Below, in pieces: positions 44,495-53,983 of a stretch of 64,000 nt of DNA (positions are counted from its first letter, which is position 1; each line of letters begins with the position of its first letter). The notes beneath the pieces are model-generated. The model was not told the origin of the DNA, did not search any database, and worked only from the letters and a program-made list of their open reading frames with translations. A program made the position numbers and the translations under genes. The DNA comes from Chryseobacterium geocarposphaerae. Its GTDB lineage: Bacteria; Bacteroidota; Bacteroidia; Flavobacteriales; Weeksellaceae. The DNA lies in NCBI RefSeq assembly GCF_002797535.1, contig NZ_PGFD01000001.1, forward strand, positions 682,001-746,000, in the 5' to 3' direction.

Positions 44495-44568
44495 TCACCC
44501 TATTCATTATAGCCATTAGCGTATTCATTTATATGTGCTATGTGCTGGTAAAACCGGAGAAATTTTAA
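44491..44568 (+). CDS. kdpF: KdpF subunit of the potassium-transporting ATPase
   Basis: 25 residues, one helix, ending VLVKPEKF, like the KdpF tail (LLRPERF-type). KdpF stabilises the KdpABC complex. The start overlaps the previous stop by 4 nt; kdpA follows 57 nt later. Confidence 0.72.
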   Translation: MITLFIIAISVFIYMCYVLVKPEKF

Positions 44569-44625
44569 CCATAATGGAAATTGAAAAATAATTCATCATC
44601 AATTTTCAGATTTTAATTAAAAACA

Positions 44626-46326
44626 ATGAACTCAGAAATTTTAGGAATATTATTGATGTTCTTTTTAGCAGTAGGTCTTGCCATACCTTTAGGAAGATAC
44701 ATCGGAAAAATATACAGTAATGAAAAAACTTGGCTGGATAAGATCTTTAATCCCATAGATAAAATATTTTATAAGACAGCCGGTGTGAATGCAGACATGG
44801 AAATGACCTGGAAGCAACATCTTTTTGCTTTATTAACAATCAATCTGGTCTGGTTTTTAGTCGCCATGTTTGTATTGACCAATATGGGGTGGCTTCCGTT
44901 GAATCCGGATCATAATCCATCCATGAGTGGAGACTTGGCATTCAATACGGCGGTAAGTTTTGTAACAAATACCAATCTTCAGCATTACTCAGGGGAAACA
45001 GGTATGTCTTATTTAGGGCAGCTTATCCTTATGTTATGGCAATTTATCAGTGCAGGGTGCGGAATGGCAGTTGCAGCAGTGGTTTTCATGGCAATGAAGG
45101 AAAGAACAACAGAAAAACTGGGCAATTTTTACTTCTTTTTCGTAAGAAGCTGTACAAGAATTTTATTACCGATTGCTGTTGTCGTTGCAACTTTGTTAGC
45201 GTTTAACGGAACTCCTATGACATTTGAAGGGAAAGATACTCTTACTAATCTGCAGGGAGATAAAATAGATGTGAGCCGAGGCCCGGTCGCAGCATTTACA
45301 GCAATAAAACATTTGGGAACAAACGGAGGCGGTTTTTTTGGACCTAACTCGGCGCATCCTTTCGAAAACCCGAATTATTTTACCAACATAGTAGAAATAG
45401 TAACTCAAATGCTGATTCCTTTGGCGATGGTTTTTGCTATGGGGTATGTTTTGAGAAGAAAAAAACTCGCTTGGACTGTTTTTGGAGTAATGACCATAGG
45501 ATTTTTACTCCTTACGATTCCTACAGTCATTTCAGAAGTAAATGGAAACCCAGCGATTGCTCATATGGGAATTTCTCAGAACATGGGAAATATGGAAGGC
45601 AAGGAAGTACGTTTCGGATCTGCAGCATCTGCCTATTGGAGTATTGCCACAACGGTGATTTCTACAGGAAGTGTCAACTCTATGCATGATAGTTTTATGC
45701 CTTTAAGCGGAATGAATCAATTGTTGGGAATGATGGTAAACTGTTTCTACGGAGGTGTGGGAGTTGGTTTTTTAAACTTCTATATTTTCATCATCCTTGC
45801 CGTTTTTATCAGCGGATTGATGGTAGGAAGAACTCCTGAATTTTTAGGAAAGAAAATTGAAGCCAGAGAAATGAAAATAGCCATGATTATCGCGCTTCTT
45901 CATCCCTTTTTGATTCTTTCAGGTACAGCGATGGCGAGTTATCTGTATTCTCAGAATCCTGAAACATTCGCAAGCTGGCTGAATAATCCTGGTTATCACG
46001 GCTTCAGCGAAATGCTGTACGAATTTACCTCATCGAGTGCAAACAATGGAAGTGGCTTTGAAGGATTGGGAGACAACACTCCTTTCTGGAATATCGCCTG
46101 TGGAATTGTCATGTTGATGGCAAGATACTTACCCATTATCGGTCCGGTTGCCATTGCAGGAAGTCTTGCCGCTAAAAAATACATTCCTGAAAGTGCAGGA
46201 ACACTAAAAACCGATACTTCAACATTCGGATTGATGGTATTTGCTGTAATTGCTATTGTAGCAGCATTGTCATTTTTCCCGGCATTGGCGCTGGGACCTA
46301 TCGCAGAATATTTTTCTATGTATTAA
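44626..46326 (+). CDS. kdpA: Potassium-transporting ATPase subunit KdpA
   Basis: 566 residues, polytopic. The pore and selectivity-filter regions are present (TNTNLQHYSGETG; GTNGGGFFGPNSAHPFENPN; NNGSGFEGLGDN). KdpA holds the K+ selectivity filter and channel-like path. Ten nt before kdpB. Confidence 0.96.
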   Translation: MNSEILGILLMFFLAVGLAIPLGRYIGKIYSNEKTWLDKIFNPIDKIFYKTAGVNADMEMTWKQHLFALLTINLVWFLVAMFVLTNMGWLPLNPDHNPSMSGDLAFNTAVSFVTNTNLQHYSGETGMSYLGQLILMLWQFISAGCGMAVAAVVFMAMKERTTEKLGNFYFFFVRSCTRILLPIAVVVATLLAFNGTPMTFEGKDTLTNLQGDKIDVSRGPVAAFTAIKHLGTNGGGFFGPNSAHPFENPNYFTNIVEIVTQMLIPLAMVFAMGYVLRRKKLAWTVFGVMTIGFLLLTIPTVISEVNGNPAIAHMGISQNMGNMEGKEVRFGSAASAYWSIATTVISTGSVNSMHDSFMPLSGMNQLLGMMVNCFYGGVGVGFLNFYIFIILAVFISGLMVGRTPEFLGKKIEAREMKIAMIIALLHPFLILSGTAMASYLYSQNPETFASWLNNPGYHGFSEMLYEFTSSSANNGSGFEGLGDNTPFWNIACGIVMLMARYLPIIGPVAIAGSLAAKKYIPESAGTLKTDTSTFGLMVFAVIAIVAALSFFPALALGPIAEYFSMY

Positions 46327-46336
46327 TTATTAAAAA

Positions 46337-48361
46337 ATGAAAGGAAATAATAACAACTTGTTTCAGGCTGAATTAGTGAATGAAGCATTGAAACAATCAT
46401 TTATAAAATTGCATCCGGCAAAAATGTTCCATAATCCGGTTATGTTTATGGTGTATATCGGAACACTGGTAATGGCCGGAGTTTGTGTATGGATTGCAGC
46501 AGGTGAAACTTCCCAGGGAAGCCTTATCTATAATATCATTGTGACAGCAATACTGTTAATCACCCTTCTTTTTGCCAATTTTGCCGAAGCTATCGCCGAA
46601 GCAAGGGGAAAAGCTCAGGCAGATTCTTTAAGAAAAACAAGAGAAGAAACTCCTGCAAAAATGCTTTCGTCAAACGAAGAAATTACAATAGTACCTTCCA
46701 ACCAATTAAGAAAAGGGGATGTATTTATTTGTGAAACCGGAGATATCATTCCTTCTGACGGAGAAATTATTGAAGGGCTGGCTACGATCGATGAAAGCGC
46801 GATCACTGGAGAGAGTGCTCCCGTAATTCGTGAAGCAGGAGGGGATAAAAGTAGTGTAACCGGAGGTACAAAAGTACTTTCGGATAAAATTAAAGTAAAA
46901 GTTACTACAGAGCCCGGAGAAAGTTTCTTAGATAAAATGATTGCTTTGGTTGAAGGTGCATCAAGACAGAAAACCCCGAATGAAATTGCTTTAACGATTC
47001 TTTTGGCAGGATTTACATTAGTATTTATCATTGTTACCGTTACGTTGAAGCCATTTGGTGATTATGCGAATACACCTATTACTATTGCAGCATTTATCTC
47101 CTTATTTGTTTGTCTGATTCCTACTACGATTGGAGGTTTACTATCGGCAATCGGTATTGCGGGAATGGACAGAGCGCTAAGAGCAAATGTAATTACCAAA
47201 AGTGGAAAAGCAGTGGAAACAGCAGGAGATATTGATGTTTTATTACTGGATAAAACCGGAACCATTACCATTGGAAACAGAAAAGCAACCCATTTTTATC
47301 CTGCTAACGGAATTGAGGAAAAGGCTTTAATAAAAGCAGCCGTTCTAAGCTCTATGGCAGATGAAACTCCGGAAGGAAAATCAATTGTAGAATTAGCAGG
47401 AATAAACCCATCAATTTATGATATGAAAGACCCTCAGTTCATTGGTTTTACGGCAGAAACAAGAAGCTCAGGGATTGATTATGAAAACACACGAATCAGA
47501 AAAGGGGCAACTGACGCAATTAAAAATATTGTTACCAATTCAGGCAATATATTCCCAGCGGAAGTTGAAGAAAAAGTCAGAGCTATTTCTCAAAACGGAG
47601 GAACACCACTCGTGGTTTCAGAAAATGAAAAAGCTCTGGGAGTGATCGAATTGCAAGATATTATCAAACCGGGGATTAAAGAACGTTTTGACCGTTTAAG
47701 AAAAATGGGGATCAAAACCGTGATGGTAACCGGAGATAATCCTTTGACTGCTAAATTCATTGCTGAAAAAGCGGGAGTTGATGATTTCATTGCAGAAGCG
47801 AAACCTGAAGATAAAATGAATTACATCAAAAAAGAACAGTCCGAAGGAAGGCTGGTTGCCATGATGGGAGACGGAACCAACGATGCTCCTGCTCTTGCTC
47901 AGGCAGATGTTGGCGTTGCAATGAACAGTGGAACACAGGCTGCAAAAGAAGCCGGAAATATGGTGGATTTAGATAATGATCCGACGAAGCTTATCGAAGT
48001 GGTAGAGATTGGGAAGCAATTACTAATGACCCGTGGAACATTAACCACCTTTAGTATTGCGAATGATGTAGCAAAATATTTTGCAATTGTTCCGGCATTA
48101 TTTATTGCATCCATCCCTGCATTACAAGGGTTGAATATCATGAATCTACATTCTCCGGAATCAGCGATTCTTTCAGCAGTCATTTTCAATGCAATTGTAA
48201 TTCCGATGTTGATTCCCCTGGCTTTAAAAGGAGTTGCCTACAAACCAATCGGGGCAAGTGCACTCTTAAGAAGAAACCTTTTGATCTACGGTTTAGGTGG
48301 AGTTATCATTCCATTCATCGGGATTAAGATTATTGATTTATTGGTATCGATTTTTATTTAA
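46337..48361 (+). CDS. kdpB: Potassium-transporting P-type ATPase subunit KdpB
   Basis: 674 residues. P-type ATPase motifs are present: actuator loop ITGES, phosphorylation DKTGTIT, nucleotide-binding [15 protein letters not shown] and hinge [10 protein letters not shown]. It hydrolyses ATP to drive K+ through KdpA. Two interleaved inverted repeats lie between it and kdpC. Confidence 0.96.
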   Translation: MKGNNNNLFQAELVNEALKQSFIKLHPAKMFHNPVMFMVYIGTLVMAGVCVWIAAGETSQGSLIYNIIVTAILLITLLFANFAEAIAEARGKAQADSLRKTREETPAKMLSSNEEITIVPSNQLRKGDVFICETGDIIPSDGEIIEGLATIDESAITGESAPVIREAGGDKSSVTGGTKVLSDKIKVKVTTEPGESFLDKMIALVEGASRQKTPNEIALTILLAGFTLVFIIVTVTLKPFGDYANTPITIAAFISLFVCLIPTTIGGLLSAIGIAGMDRALRANVITKSGKAVETAGDIDVLLLDKTGTITIGNRKATHFYPANGIEEKALIKAAVLSSMADETPEGKSIVELAGINPSIYDMKDPQFIGFTAETRSSGIDYENTRIRKGATDAIKNIVTNSGNIFPAEVEEKVRAISQNGGTPLVVSENEKALGVIELQDIIKPGIKERFDRLRKMGIKTVMVTGDNPLTAKFIAEKAGVDDFIAEAKPEDKMNYIKKEQSEGRLVAMMGDGTNDAPALAQADVGVAMNSGTQAAKEAGNMVDLDNDPTKLIEVVEIGKQLLMTRGTLTTFSIANDVAKYFAIVPALFIASIPALQGLNIMNLHSPESAILSAVIFNAIVIPMLIPLALKGVAYKPIGASALLRRNLLIYGLGGVIIPFIGIKIIDLLVSIFI

Positions 48362-48417
48362 GTAAAAAGTAAAAAGCAGATTGTTAAACTTCTGACTTTT
48401 TACTTCTAACGTTTAAC
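48360..48417 (+). repeat. Interleaved inverted repeats between kdpB and kdpC
   Basis: AAGTAAAAAGT (48360-48370) / ACTTTTTACTT (48395-48405) and GTTAAAC (48383-48389) / GTTTAAC (48411-48417). The second left arm lies in the loop of the first hairpin, so the two form alternatives or a pseudoknot-like fold. The spacing could tune expression of kdpC relative to kdpB. Confidence 0.5.
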
Positions 48418-48426
48418 ATCTTCATT

Positions 48427-48987
48427 ATGAAACAAAATATATTACCAGCCATCAGGTTAACACTTTTATGCGCTGTGTTTTTTTCAGGAATCTATACACT
48501 TTTCATTTTTGGAATCGCTCAGGCCGCACCTAATAACGGAAAAGGAGAAGTTATAGAATATAATGGCAAAAAGTATTATGCCAACATAGGTCAGAAATTT
48601 GATAGAGATGAATACTTCTGGTCACGCCCTTCAGCAGTAGATTATAACGCAGCAGGAGCGGGAGGAAGTAATAAGGGTCCGTCTAATCCTGATTATCTTA
48701 AAACGGTTCAGGAAAGAATTGATAATTTTATGAAGCATAATCCTGAGATTAAAAAATCAGAAATTCCCTCAGATCTTGTGACAGCAAGTGGAGGGGGATT
48801 AGATCCAAATATTTCTGTACAGGCCGCAAAAGTTCAGGTAAAAAGAATTTCTAAAATCAGAAAGATCAATGAAAATAAAATTCAGGAATTAATAGCATCC
48901 AATACAGAAAAACCGCTTCTCGGATTATTCGGGACTGAAAAAATCAATGTCTTAAAACTCAATATCGCATTAGACGGTTTGAAATAA
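48427..48987 (+). CDS. kdpC: Potassium-transporting ATPase subunit KdpC
   Basis: 186 residues. One N-terminal membrane helix and a periplasmic domain with the KdpC motifs FWSRPSA and DYNAAGAGGSNKGPSNPDY, and a PSDLVTASGGGLDPNIS segment. It completes KdpFABC. Confidence 0.95.
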   Translation: MKQNILPAIRLTLLCAVFFSGIYTLFIFGIAQAAPNNGKGEVIEYNGKKYYANIGQKFDRDEYFWSRPSAVDYNAAGAGGSNKGPSNPDYLKTVQERIDNFMKHNPEIKKSEIPSDLVTASGGGLDPNISVQAAKVQVKRISKIRKINENKIQELIASNTEKPLLGLFGTEKINVLKLNIALDGLK

Positions 48988-49035
48988 ATTAAAAATGAAA
49001 TCGAACAAACTTCGATATTTCAAATAGAAAAAATT

Positions 49036-50121
49036 ATGGGTAAAAAAGTATCAATATTAACATTTTTAATGTTAGGAGCAGCTTCTGCATTGCATGCTCA
49101 GGAAGAAACAAAAAATCCTTTAAAAATAAGCGGTTATGCTGAAGTATATTATCAATACGATTTTAATAATCCAAAAAACAATACAAGACCAGGCTTTGTC
49201 TATAGCCACAGCAGAAACAATGAAGTTAATTTGAATTTAGGTTTTGTAAAAGCAAACTATGAAACTGAAAAATTAAGAGCAAATGTTGCTTTAGGCGTAG
49301 GAACGTATATGAATTCCAATTATGCGGCAGAATCAGGTGTTTTAAAAAACATCTATGAAGCGAATGTTGGAGTGAAAATTTCAAAAAACAAAAATCTTTG
49401 GATTGATGCAGGAATCCTTCCTTCTCATATTGGCTTTGAAAGTGCAGTAAGCAAAGACTGTTTTACTTTAACAAGAAGTATGTTGGCGGATAATTCTCCG
49501 TATTTCGAAAGCGGTGCCAAGATTTCTTATACCAGCGACAACGGAAAATGGTTTGTAAGCGGATTGGTACTGAACGGCTGGCAAAGAATTCAGCGTGTGG
49601 ACGGAAACTCAACGGTAGCTTTCGGTCATCAGTTAACCTATAAGCCGAATGAAAAAATTACGCTGAACAGCAGCTCTTTCATTGGAAATGACAAGCCGGA
49701 CAGCATAAGACAGATGAGGTATTTTCATAATTTGTACGGAAGTTTTCAGTTGAGTAAAAAATTTGCTTTAATTACCGGGTTTGACATCGGAGCCGAACAG
49801 AAGTCCAAAAGCAGCGATCAGTACAACATATGGTATTCACCGGTCATTATCGCGAAGTATTCTCCAACCGAAAAGCTAAGTTTTGCGGCAAGAGGAGAAT
49901 ATTACAGTGATGAAAAAGGAGTAATTATCGCTACCGGAACAGAAAATGGTTTCAAAACCTTCGGATATTCCCTGAATGCTTATTATTGGATCCTCCCTAA
50001 TCTGGTTTGGAGAACGGAAATCAAAAACTTAAGCAGCAAAGACGATATTTTTATGAACAGGGATAATAATCTTAAGAATAATGATCTTATGGCAGTAACA
50101 TCACTGGCGGTGAGTTTTTAA
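49036..50121 (+). CDS. Outer-membrane beta-barrel porin of the kdp cluster
   Basis: 361 residues with a signal peptide (to about 21, LHAQ) and alternating beta strands (for example KISGYAEVYYQYDFN; end MAVTSLAVSF, with a terminal Phe). Porins of this type accompany kdp operons in Bacteroidetes, perhaps giving K+ passage across the outer membrane (inference). A weak terminator follows. Confidence 0.85.
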   Translation: MGKKVSILTFLMLGAASALHAQEETKNPLKISGYAEVYYQYDFNNPKNNTRPGFVYSHSRNNEVNLNLGFVKANYETEKLRANVALGVGTYMNSNYAAESGVLKNIYEANVGVKISKNKNLWIDAGILPSHIGFESAVSKDCFTLTRSMLADNSPYFESGAKISYTSDNGKWFVSGLVLNGWQRIQRVDGNSTVAFGHQLTYKPNEKITLNSSSFIGNDKPDSIRQMRYFHNLYGSFQLSKKFALITGFDIGAEQKSKSSDQYNIWYSPVIIAKYSPTEKLSFAARGEYYSDEKGVIIATGTENGFKTFGYSLNAYYWILPNLVWRTEIKNLSSKDDIFMNRDNNLKNNDLMAVTSLAVSF

Positions 50122-50137
50122 TTGTTCAAATCACTAA

Positions 50138-50169
50138 AAAATCCCTGCCGGGAAATCGGTCGGGATTTT
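50138..50169 (+). terminator. Possible terminator after the porin gene
   Basis: AAAATCCC (50138-50145) / GGGATTTT (50162-50169), with an inner CCG/CGG pairing, and four T residues ending the stem. The tail is short, so partial read-through to the DUF389 gene is likely. Confidence 0.5.
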
Positions 50170-50225
50170 GTGATACGATGTACAATATGTGTGTAAATTT
50201 TCTAACTTTCCTTAAAAATATTTGA

Positions 50226-50903
50226 ATGAAAAGATTCGACATTTTCAAGAGATACTTAGGGCAGCAGATTTACACGGCAAAAGAAGAGCACGAATGGGAA
50301 ACGTATGGAGAAATAAAAGAAGGAGTAATCTTTAAAGGATTCAATCTCTGGATTTTGGGGTTTGCAATGATCATAGCATGTATTGGTCTTACCACAAATT
50401 CAATAAGTGCGGTAATCGGAGCTATGTTGATTTCTCCTTTAATGGGGCCGGTGATCGGATTTGCTTTCGGACTGGCAATTAATGACAGGAATCTGAGAAT
50501 TGAGGGAGCCAGAAACGGGATTAAAATAACAGCAGTAAGCTTAGCTTCGGCAACTTTATTCTTCCTGATTAATCCTTTTGATCATTCTACGGAACTGTTG
50601 GAAGCTTTTCAAAAAGCTTCAATTTTCGATATTTTCCTGGCGTTTTTTGGTGGGTTGGCAGGTTTTATCGGGATTGTAAAAAAAGAAGGTGTAAAAATCA
50701 TTGCAGGGGTTGCTATTGCTACAGCTTGTATGCCTCCACTTTGTACAGCGGCATATGGAATTGCGCATCTTGATTTTGCCTATTTTATTGGTGGATTTTA
50801 CTTTTATTTTATTAACTGTCTGTTTATAGGCTGGGCAACTTTTTTGCTGTCAAGGTATTTTAAATTTGAATCTATTACTAAGACAAAGAGAAACCGTCTC
50901 TGA
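50226..50903 (+). CDS. DUF389 membrane protein, C-terminally frameshifted
   Basis: 225 residues with several membrane helices and the DUF389 core (SAVIGAMLISPLMGPVIGFA; IATACMPPLCTAAYGIA). The frame ends at TGA 50901-50903. Directly after, in the -1 frame, a further hydrophobic segment reads LKNVLLWDLLLIVMLVPGIW and continues to TAA at 51077-51079. Before the break the sequence has only one frame that fits the family, so a single-base deletion within about 50874-50900 is the simplest reading. Function of DUF389 is unknown. Confidence 0.75.
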   Translation: MKRFDIFKRYLGQQIYTAKEEHEWETYGEIKEGVIFKGFNLWILGFAMIIACIGLTTNSISAVIGAMLISPLMGPVIGFAFGLAINDRNLRIEGARNGIKITAVSLASATLFFLINPFDHSTELLEAFQKASIFDIFLAFFGGLAGFIGIVKKEGVKIIAGVAIATACMPPLCTAAYGIAHLDFAYFIGGFYFYFINCLFIGWATFLLSRYFKFESITKTKRNRL

Positions 50904-51079
50904 AGAATGTGCTTTTATGGGATTTGCTTCTGATTGTCATGCTGGTTCCCGGAATATGGATTGGATATCAAAAATGGAAAATAGAAGAAGATTCACCACC
51001 ACAGATGACGGATTCAGAAAAAATACAGGCATTGGAAAAACGGATAGAAAGTTTGGAAAGGAATGTCAAAAAAAATTAA
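50904..51079 (+). pseudogene. Orphaned C-terminal tail of the DUF389 gene
   Basis: No start codon of its own is apparent. In the -1 frame relative to the gene above it encodes one more transmembrane helix followed by a charged coiled-coil-like tail (EKIQALEKRIESLERN), ending 25 nt before kdpD. It is treated as a displaced piece of DUF389, not a separate gene. Confidence 0.6.
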
Positions 51080-51104
51080 GCTAAAAACAATAAAAAAATA
51101 CAAT

Positions 51105-52229
51105 ATGTCGGAAGACGGAAATTCTGCGGAAGACTTCCTTACTCTTATAAAAAATTCTAGAAGAGGAAAGTTTAAAGTATATATAGGAATGAGTGCCGGT
51201 GTGGGTAAAACGTACCGCATGCTGCAGGAAGCCCATGCTCTTTTAGAAAACGGAATTGATGTGAAAATAGGCTATATTGAAACACATAATCGTAAAGAAA
51301 CCCATGCTTTATTGGATGGATTACCGATTATTCCTCGAAGAAAGCTTTTCTACAAAGGAAAAGAACTGGAGGAGCTGGATGTTCAGGCTGTGCTGAATCT
51401 CCGCCCTGAAGTGGTGATTGTTGACGAATTGGCACATACCAATATAGAAGGCAGTAAAAATGAAAAACGTTGGCAGGACGTTATGGAAATTCTGGATTCC
51501 GGGATCAATGTGATTTCAGCGGTTAATATTCAGCATATCGAAAGTTTAAATGAAGAAGTAAAAGACATTACTGATATAGAAGTAAAAGAAAGAATCCCGG
51601 ATTCTATTCTTTCTATGGCAGATGAGGTTGTAAATATCGATTTAACAGCCGAAGAACTGATCAATAGATTAAAAGCCGGAAAAATTTATGATCAGACGAA
51701 AATCAATGCAGCACTGAATAACTTTTTTAAAGCTGAAAGTATTTTACAGCTTCGCGAGTTGGCTTTAAAAGAAGTGGCATCACAAGTTACACGAAAAGTA
51801 GAATCGGAAGTTACCATTCATAAAGCCATAAAAAAAGAAAGGTTTTTGGCGTGCATCAGTTCCAATGAAAAAACGGCTAAAAATGTAATACGAAAAACGG
51901 CAAGATTAGCCAATTATTACAATAGTCAGTGGTATCTGCTGTATGTTCAGATTCCCCGAGAAAGTTCAGATAAAATTGCTCTGGATAAGCAGCGTCATCT
52001 GATTAATAATTTTAAATTAGCTACAGAATTAGGAGCTGAGATTATAAAAGTGGAAAATACCAATGTTGCCCATGCTATTATGGAACAATGTGAAGAACGG
52101 AAAATTACAACAGTCTGTATTGGAAAACCTCATTTGAACTTATGGAAAATCATTCTGGCAACAGATACCTTCAATTCATTGTTGAATAAGCTGTCGCAGG
52201 AGAATATAGATTTGGTTATATTATCATGA
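51105..52229 (+). CDS. KdpD sensor domain protein lacking the kinase
   Basis: 374 residues from the ATG at 51105 (MSEDGNSAED); an in-frame ATG at 51063 overlaps the DUF389 tail. It contains the KdpD N-terminal domain (Walker A GMSAGVGKT, about 28-36; Walker B VIVDELAHTN) and a universal-stress-protein domain (about 245-374). The transmembrane and histidine-kinase domains of E. coli KdpD are absent; the following gene supplies them, overlapping by 4 nt. Confidence 0.9.
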   Translation: MSEDGNSAEDFLTLIKNSRRGKFKVYIGMSAGVGKTYRMLQEAHALLENGIDVKIGYIETHNRKETHALLDGLPIIPRRKLFYKGKELEELDVQAVLNLRPEVVIVDELAHTNIEGSKNEKRWQDVMEILDSGINVISAVNIQHIESLNEEVKDITDIEVKERIPDSILSMADEVVNIDLTAEELINRLKAGKIYDQTKINAALNNFFKAESILQLRELALKEVASQVTRKVESEVTIHKAIKKERFLACISSNEKTAKNVIRKTARLANYYNSQWYLLYVQIPRESSDKIALDKQRHLINNFKLATELGAEIIKVENTNVAHAIMEQCEERKITTVCIGKPHLNLWKIILATDTFNSLLNKLSQENIDLVILS

Positions 52230-53950
52230 AAATCAAAACAAAACTTAATATAGGGGTAGGCCTTTTGTTTATGATGATTATCGTACTGTCGGTTTTAAGC
52301 GGATGGTATATCAATCAGTTAAAACGGGATACCAATAACATTTTGGTAGCCAATTACAATACCCTGGAATATTCCAGAAATATGTTGTTGGCATTAGAAG
52401 AAATCAATTCAGACCCATTGGCTTTCGGAGTATTTGAAAAGTATCTGGCCAAACAGAAGAAAAACGTTACGGAGCCTGGAGAAAGAGAAGCAACAGAAGA
52501 AGTGGTCACTCATTTTTCAGCTCTGAAAAAAGATACTCAAAATGCTTCATTAAAATCCTCTATAAGAAAAGATATTGCCGAGCTCATGCAGCTTAATATG
52601 GCTGCTATTCAGCACAAAAGCGGCATTGCCGATGAAACCGCTAAAAATGCGATTGCAGTTATTTCCATTGTAGGAATGCTGTGTTTTTTGATGGCATTTA
52701 TTTTAATGGTAAACCTTCCTTCCAATATCGCTGACCCGATTAGAATTTTAACACAGAGTATTAAGCAGATTGCCAATCAGAACTATAAAGAAAGAGTGCA
52801 CTTTAAAAGCAACAGTGAGTTTGGCGAATTGGCAAGATCTTTTAATACCATGGCTGAGAAACTTCATGAATACTCAGAAAGTAAGCTGGAGAAAATTTTA
52901 AAAGGAAAAAAACGGATCGAAACCCTTATTGATAACATGCAGGATCCGGTGATTGGAATTGACGAAAATAAAAGAGTACTCTTTGTAAATGATGAAGCTT
53001 TAAACATTACAGGTCTTAAAAAAGAAAATTTTGTCGGAAAGCTCATCCAGGATGTTGCGGTTACCAATGACCTGGTGAGAAGTATCATCAAAGATATCAT
53101 CCATCCGGATGGAAAAACAGAAACTGAAGCTATGAAAATCTATGCAGATGGAAAAGAGAGTTACTTTGAAAAAAATATTATTGATATTAATATTGTACCT
53201 ACAGGAGAAGAAGACAGCCAGTTTATAGGGCAGGTAATTATGCTGCATAATATTACGCCGTTTAAAGAACTGGATCTTGCTAAGACCAATTTCATCGGAA
53301 CAGTTTCTCATGAATTTAAAACGCCGATCTCATCAATAAAAATGGGATTGCAACTCCTCGAAAATGATAAAATAGGTGCGCTGAATGAAGATCAGAAAAA
53401 CCTGGTCAATGGAATTAAAGATGATGCGAACAGGCTATTGAAGATTACCGGGGAATTATTGGATATTACCCAATTGGAAAGTGGCTCGATCAAACTCAAC
53501 ATAAAACCTTCCGAAGTATCCAAAATCGTTGAATATGCAATAGATGCCAATAAAGCTGCTGCGGAGCAGAAACAGATCAAAATTCTTGTGAACATCTCTC
53601 CTGAAGTTACAACTGTTTTGGCAGATAGTGAAAAAACGGCCTGGGTTCTTAATAACTTACTTTCCAATGCTATACGTTATTCTTATGACAACTCTGATAT
53701 TGCCATAGAGGTAAAAAAGATAGAAGATAAAATTATTTTTTCCGTTACGGATACGGGCCAGGGAATTGAACCTCAGTATATTTCAAAAGTATTTGACCGT
53801 TATTTCAGGATTCCGGGTGTAAAAAAGGAAGGAACAGGTCTGGGATTGAGTATAAGCAAAGAATTTATCGAATCTCAGGGTGGAGAAATTTTTGTAAAAA
53901 GTGAGTATGGAGCAGGAAGTACGTTTGCTTTTATTTTAAAAGACCATTAA
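52226..53950 (+). CDS. Membrane histidine kinase of the kdp cluster
   Basis: 574 residues. An N-terminal membrane helix, periplasmic part, second helix (about 145-165), HAMP (about 165-215), PAS (about 230-340), HisKA with H-box SHEFKTPI (His362), and HATPase with NLLSNAIRYS and GTGLGLSI. It is the likely signalling output of the split KdpD. Its probable partner is the NtrC-type regulator at 42388. It overlaps kdpD by 4 nt. Confidence 0.93.
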   Translation: MKIKTKLNIGVGLLFMMIIVLSVLSGWYINQLKRDTNNILVANYNTLEYSRNMLLALEEINSDPLAFGVFEKYLAKQKKNVTEPGEREATEEVVTHFSALKKDTQNASLKSSIRKDIAELMQLNMAAIQHKSGIADETAKNAIAVISIVGMLCFLMAFILMVNLPSNIADPIRILTQSIKQIANQNYKERVHFKSNSEFGELARSFNTMAEKLHEYSESKLEKILKGKKRIETLIDNMQDPVIGIDENKRVLFVNDEALNITGLKKENFVGKLIQDVAVTNDLVRSIIKDIIHPDGKTETEAMKIYADGKESYFEKNIIDINIVPTGEEDSQFIGQVIMLHNITPFKELDLAKTNFIGTVSHEFKTPISSIKMGLQLLENDKIGALNEDQKNLVNGIKDDANRLLKITGELLDITQLESGSIKLNIKPSEVSKIVEYAIDANKAAAEQKQIKILVNISPEVTTVLADSEKTAWVLNNLLSNAIRYSYDNSDIAIEVKKIEDKIIFSVTDTGQGIEPQYISKVFDRYFRIPGVKKEGTGLGLSISKEFIESQGGEIFVKSEYGAGSTFAFILKDH

Positions 53951-53951
53951 A

Positions 53952-53974
53952 AAAGCTTACTATAAGTAAGCTTT
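53952..53974. terminator. Bidirectional terminator between the histidine kinase and ClC genes
   Basis: AAAGCTTACT (53952-53961) pairs with AGTAAGCTTT (53965-53974) across a 3-nt loop. It separates convergent transcripts from both sides. Confidence 0.75.
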
Positions 53975-53983
53975 ATATATAAT

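Noticed and set aside
43738..44625. Sigma-54 (-24/-12) promoter for the kdp operon
   Set aside because: No GG-N10-GC pair in a TTGGCA-like context was found upstream of 43895, 44267 or 44626. TTGGCA at 43866 is not followed by GC at the right distance.
50874..50905. Programmed +1 frameshift at CTC TGA in the DUF389 gene, as in prfB
   Set aside because: A +1 slip would enter the frame reading EECAFMG, not the hydrophobic family-like frame. That frame needs a -1 shift, and no slippery heptamer is seen.
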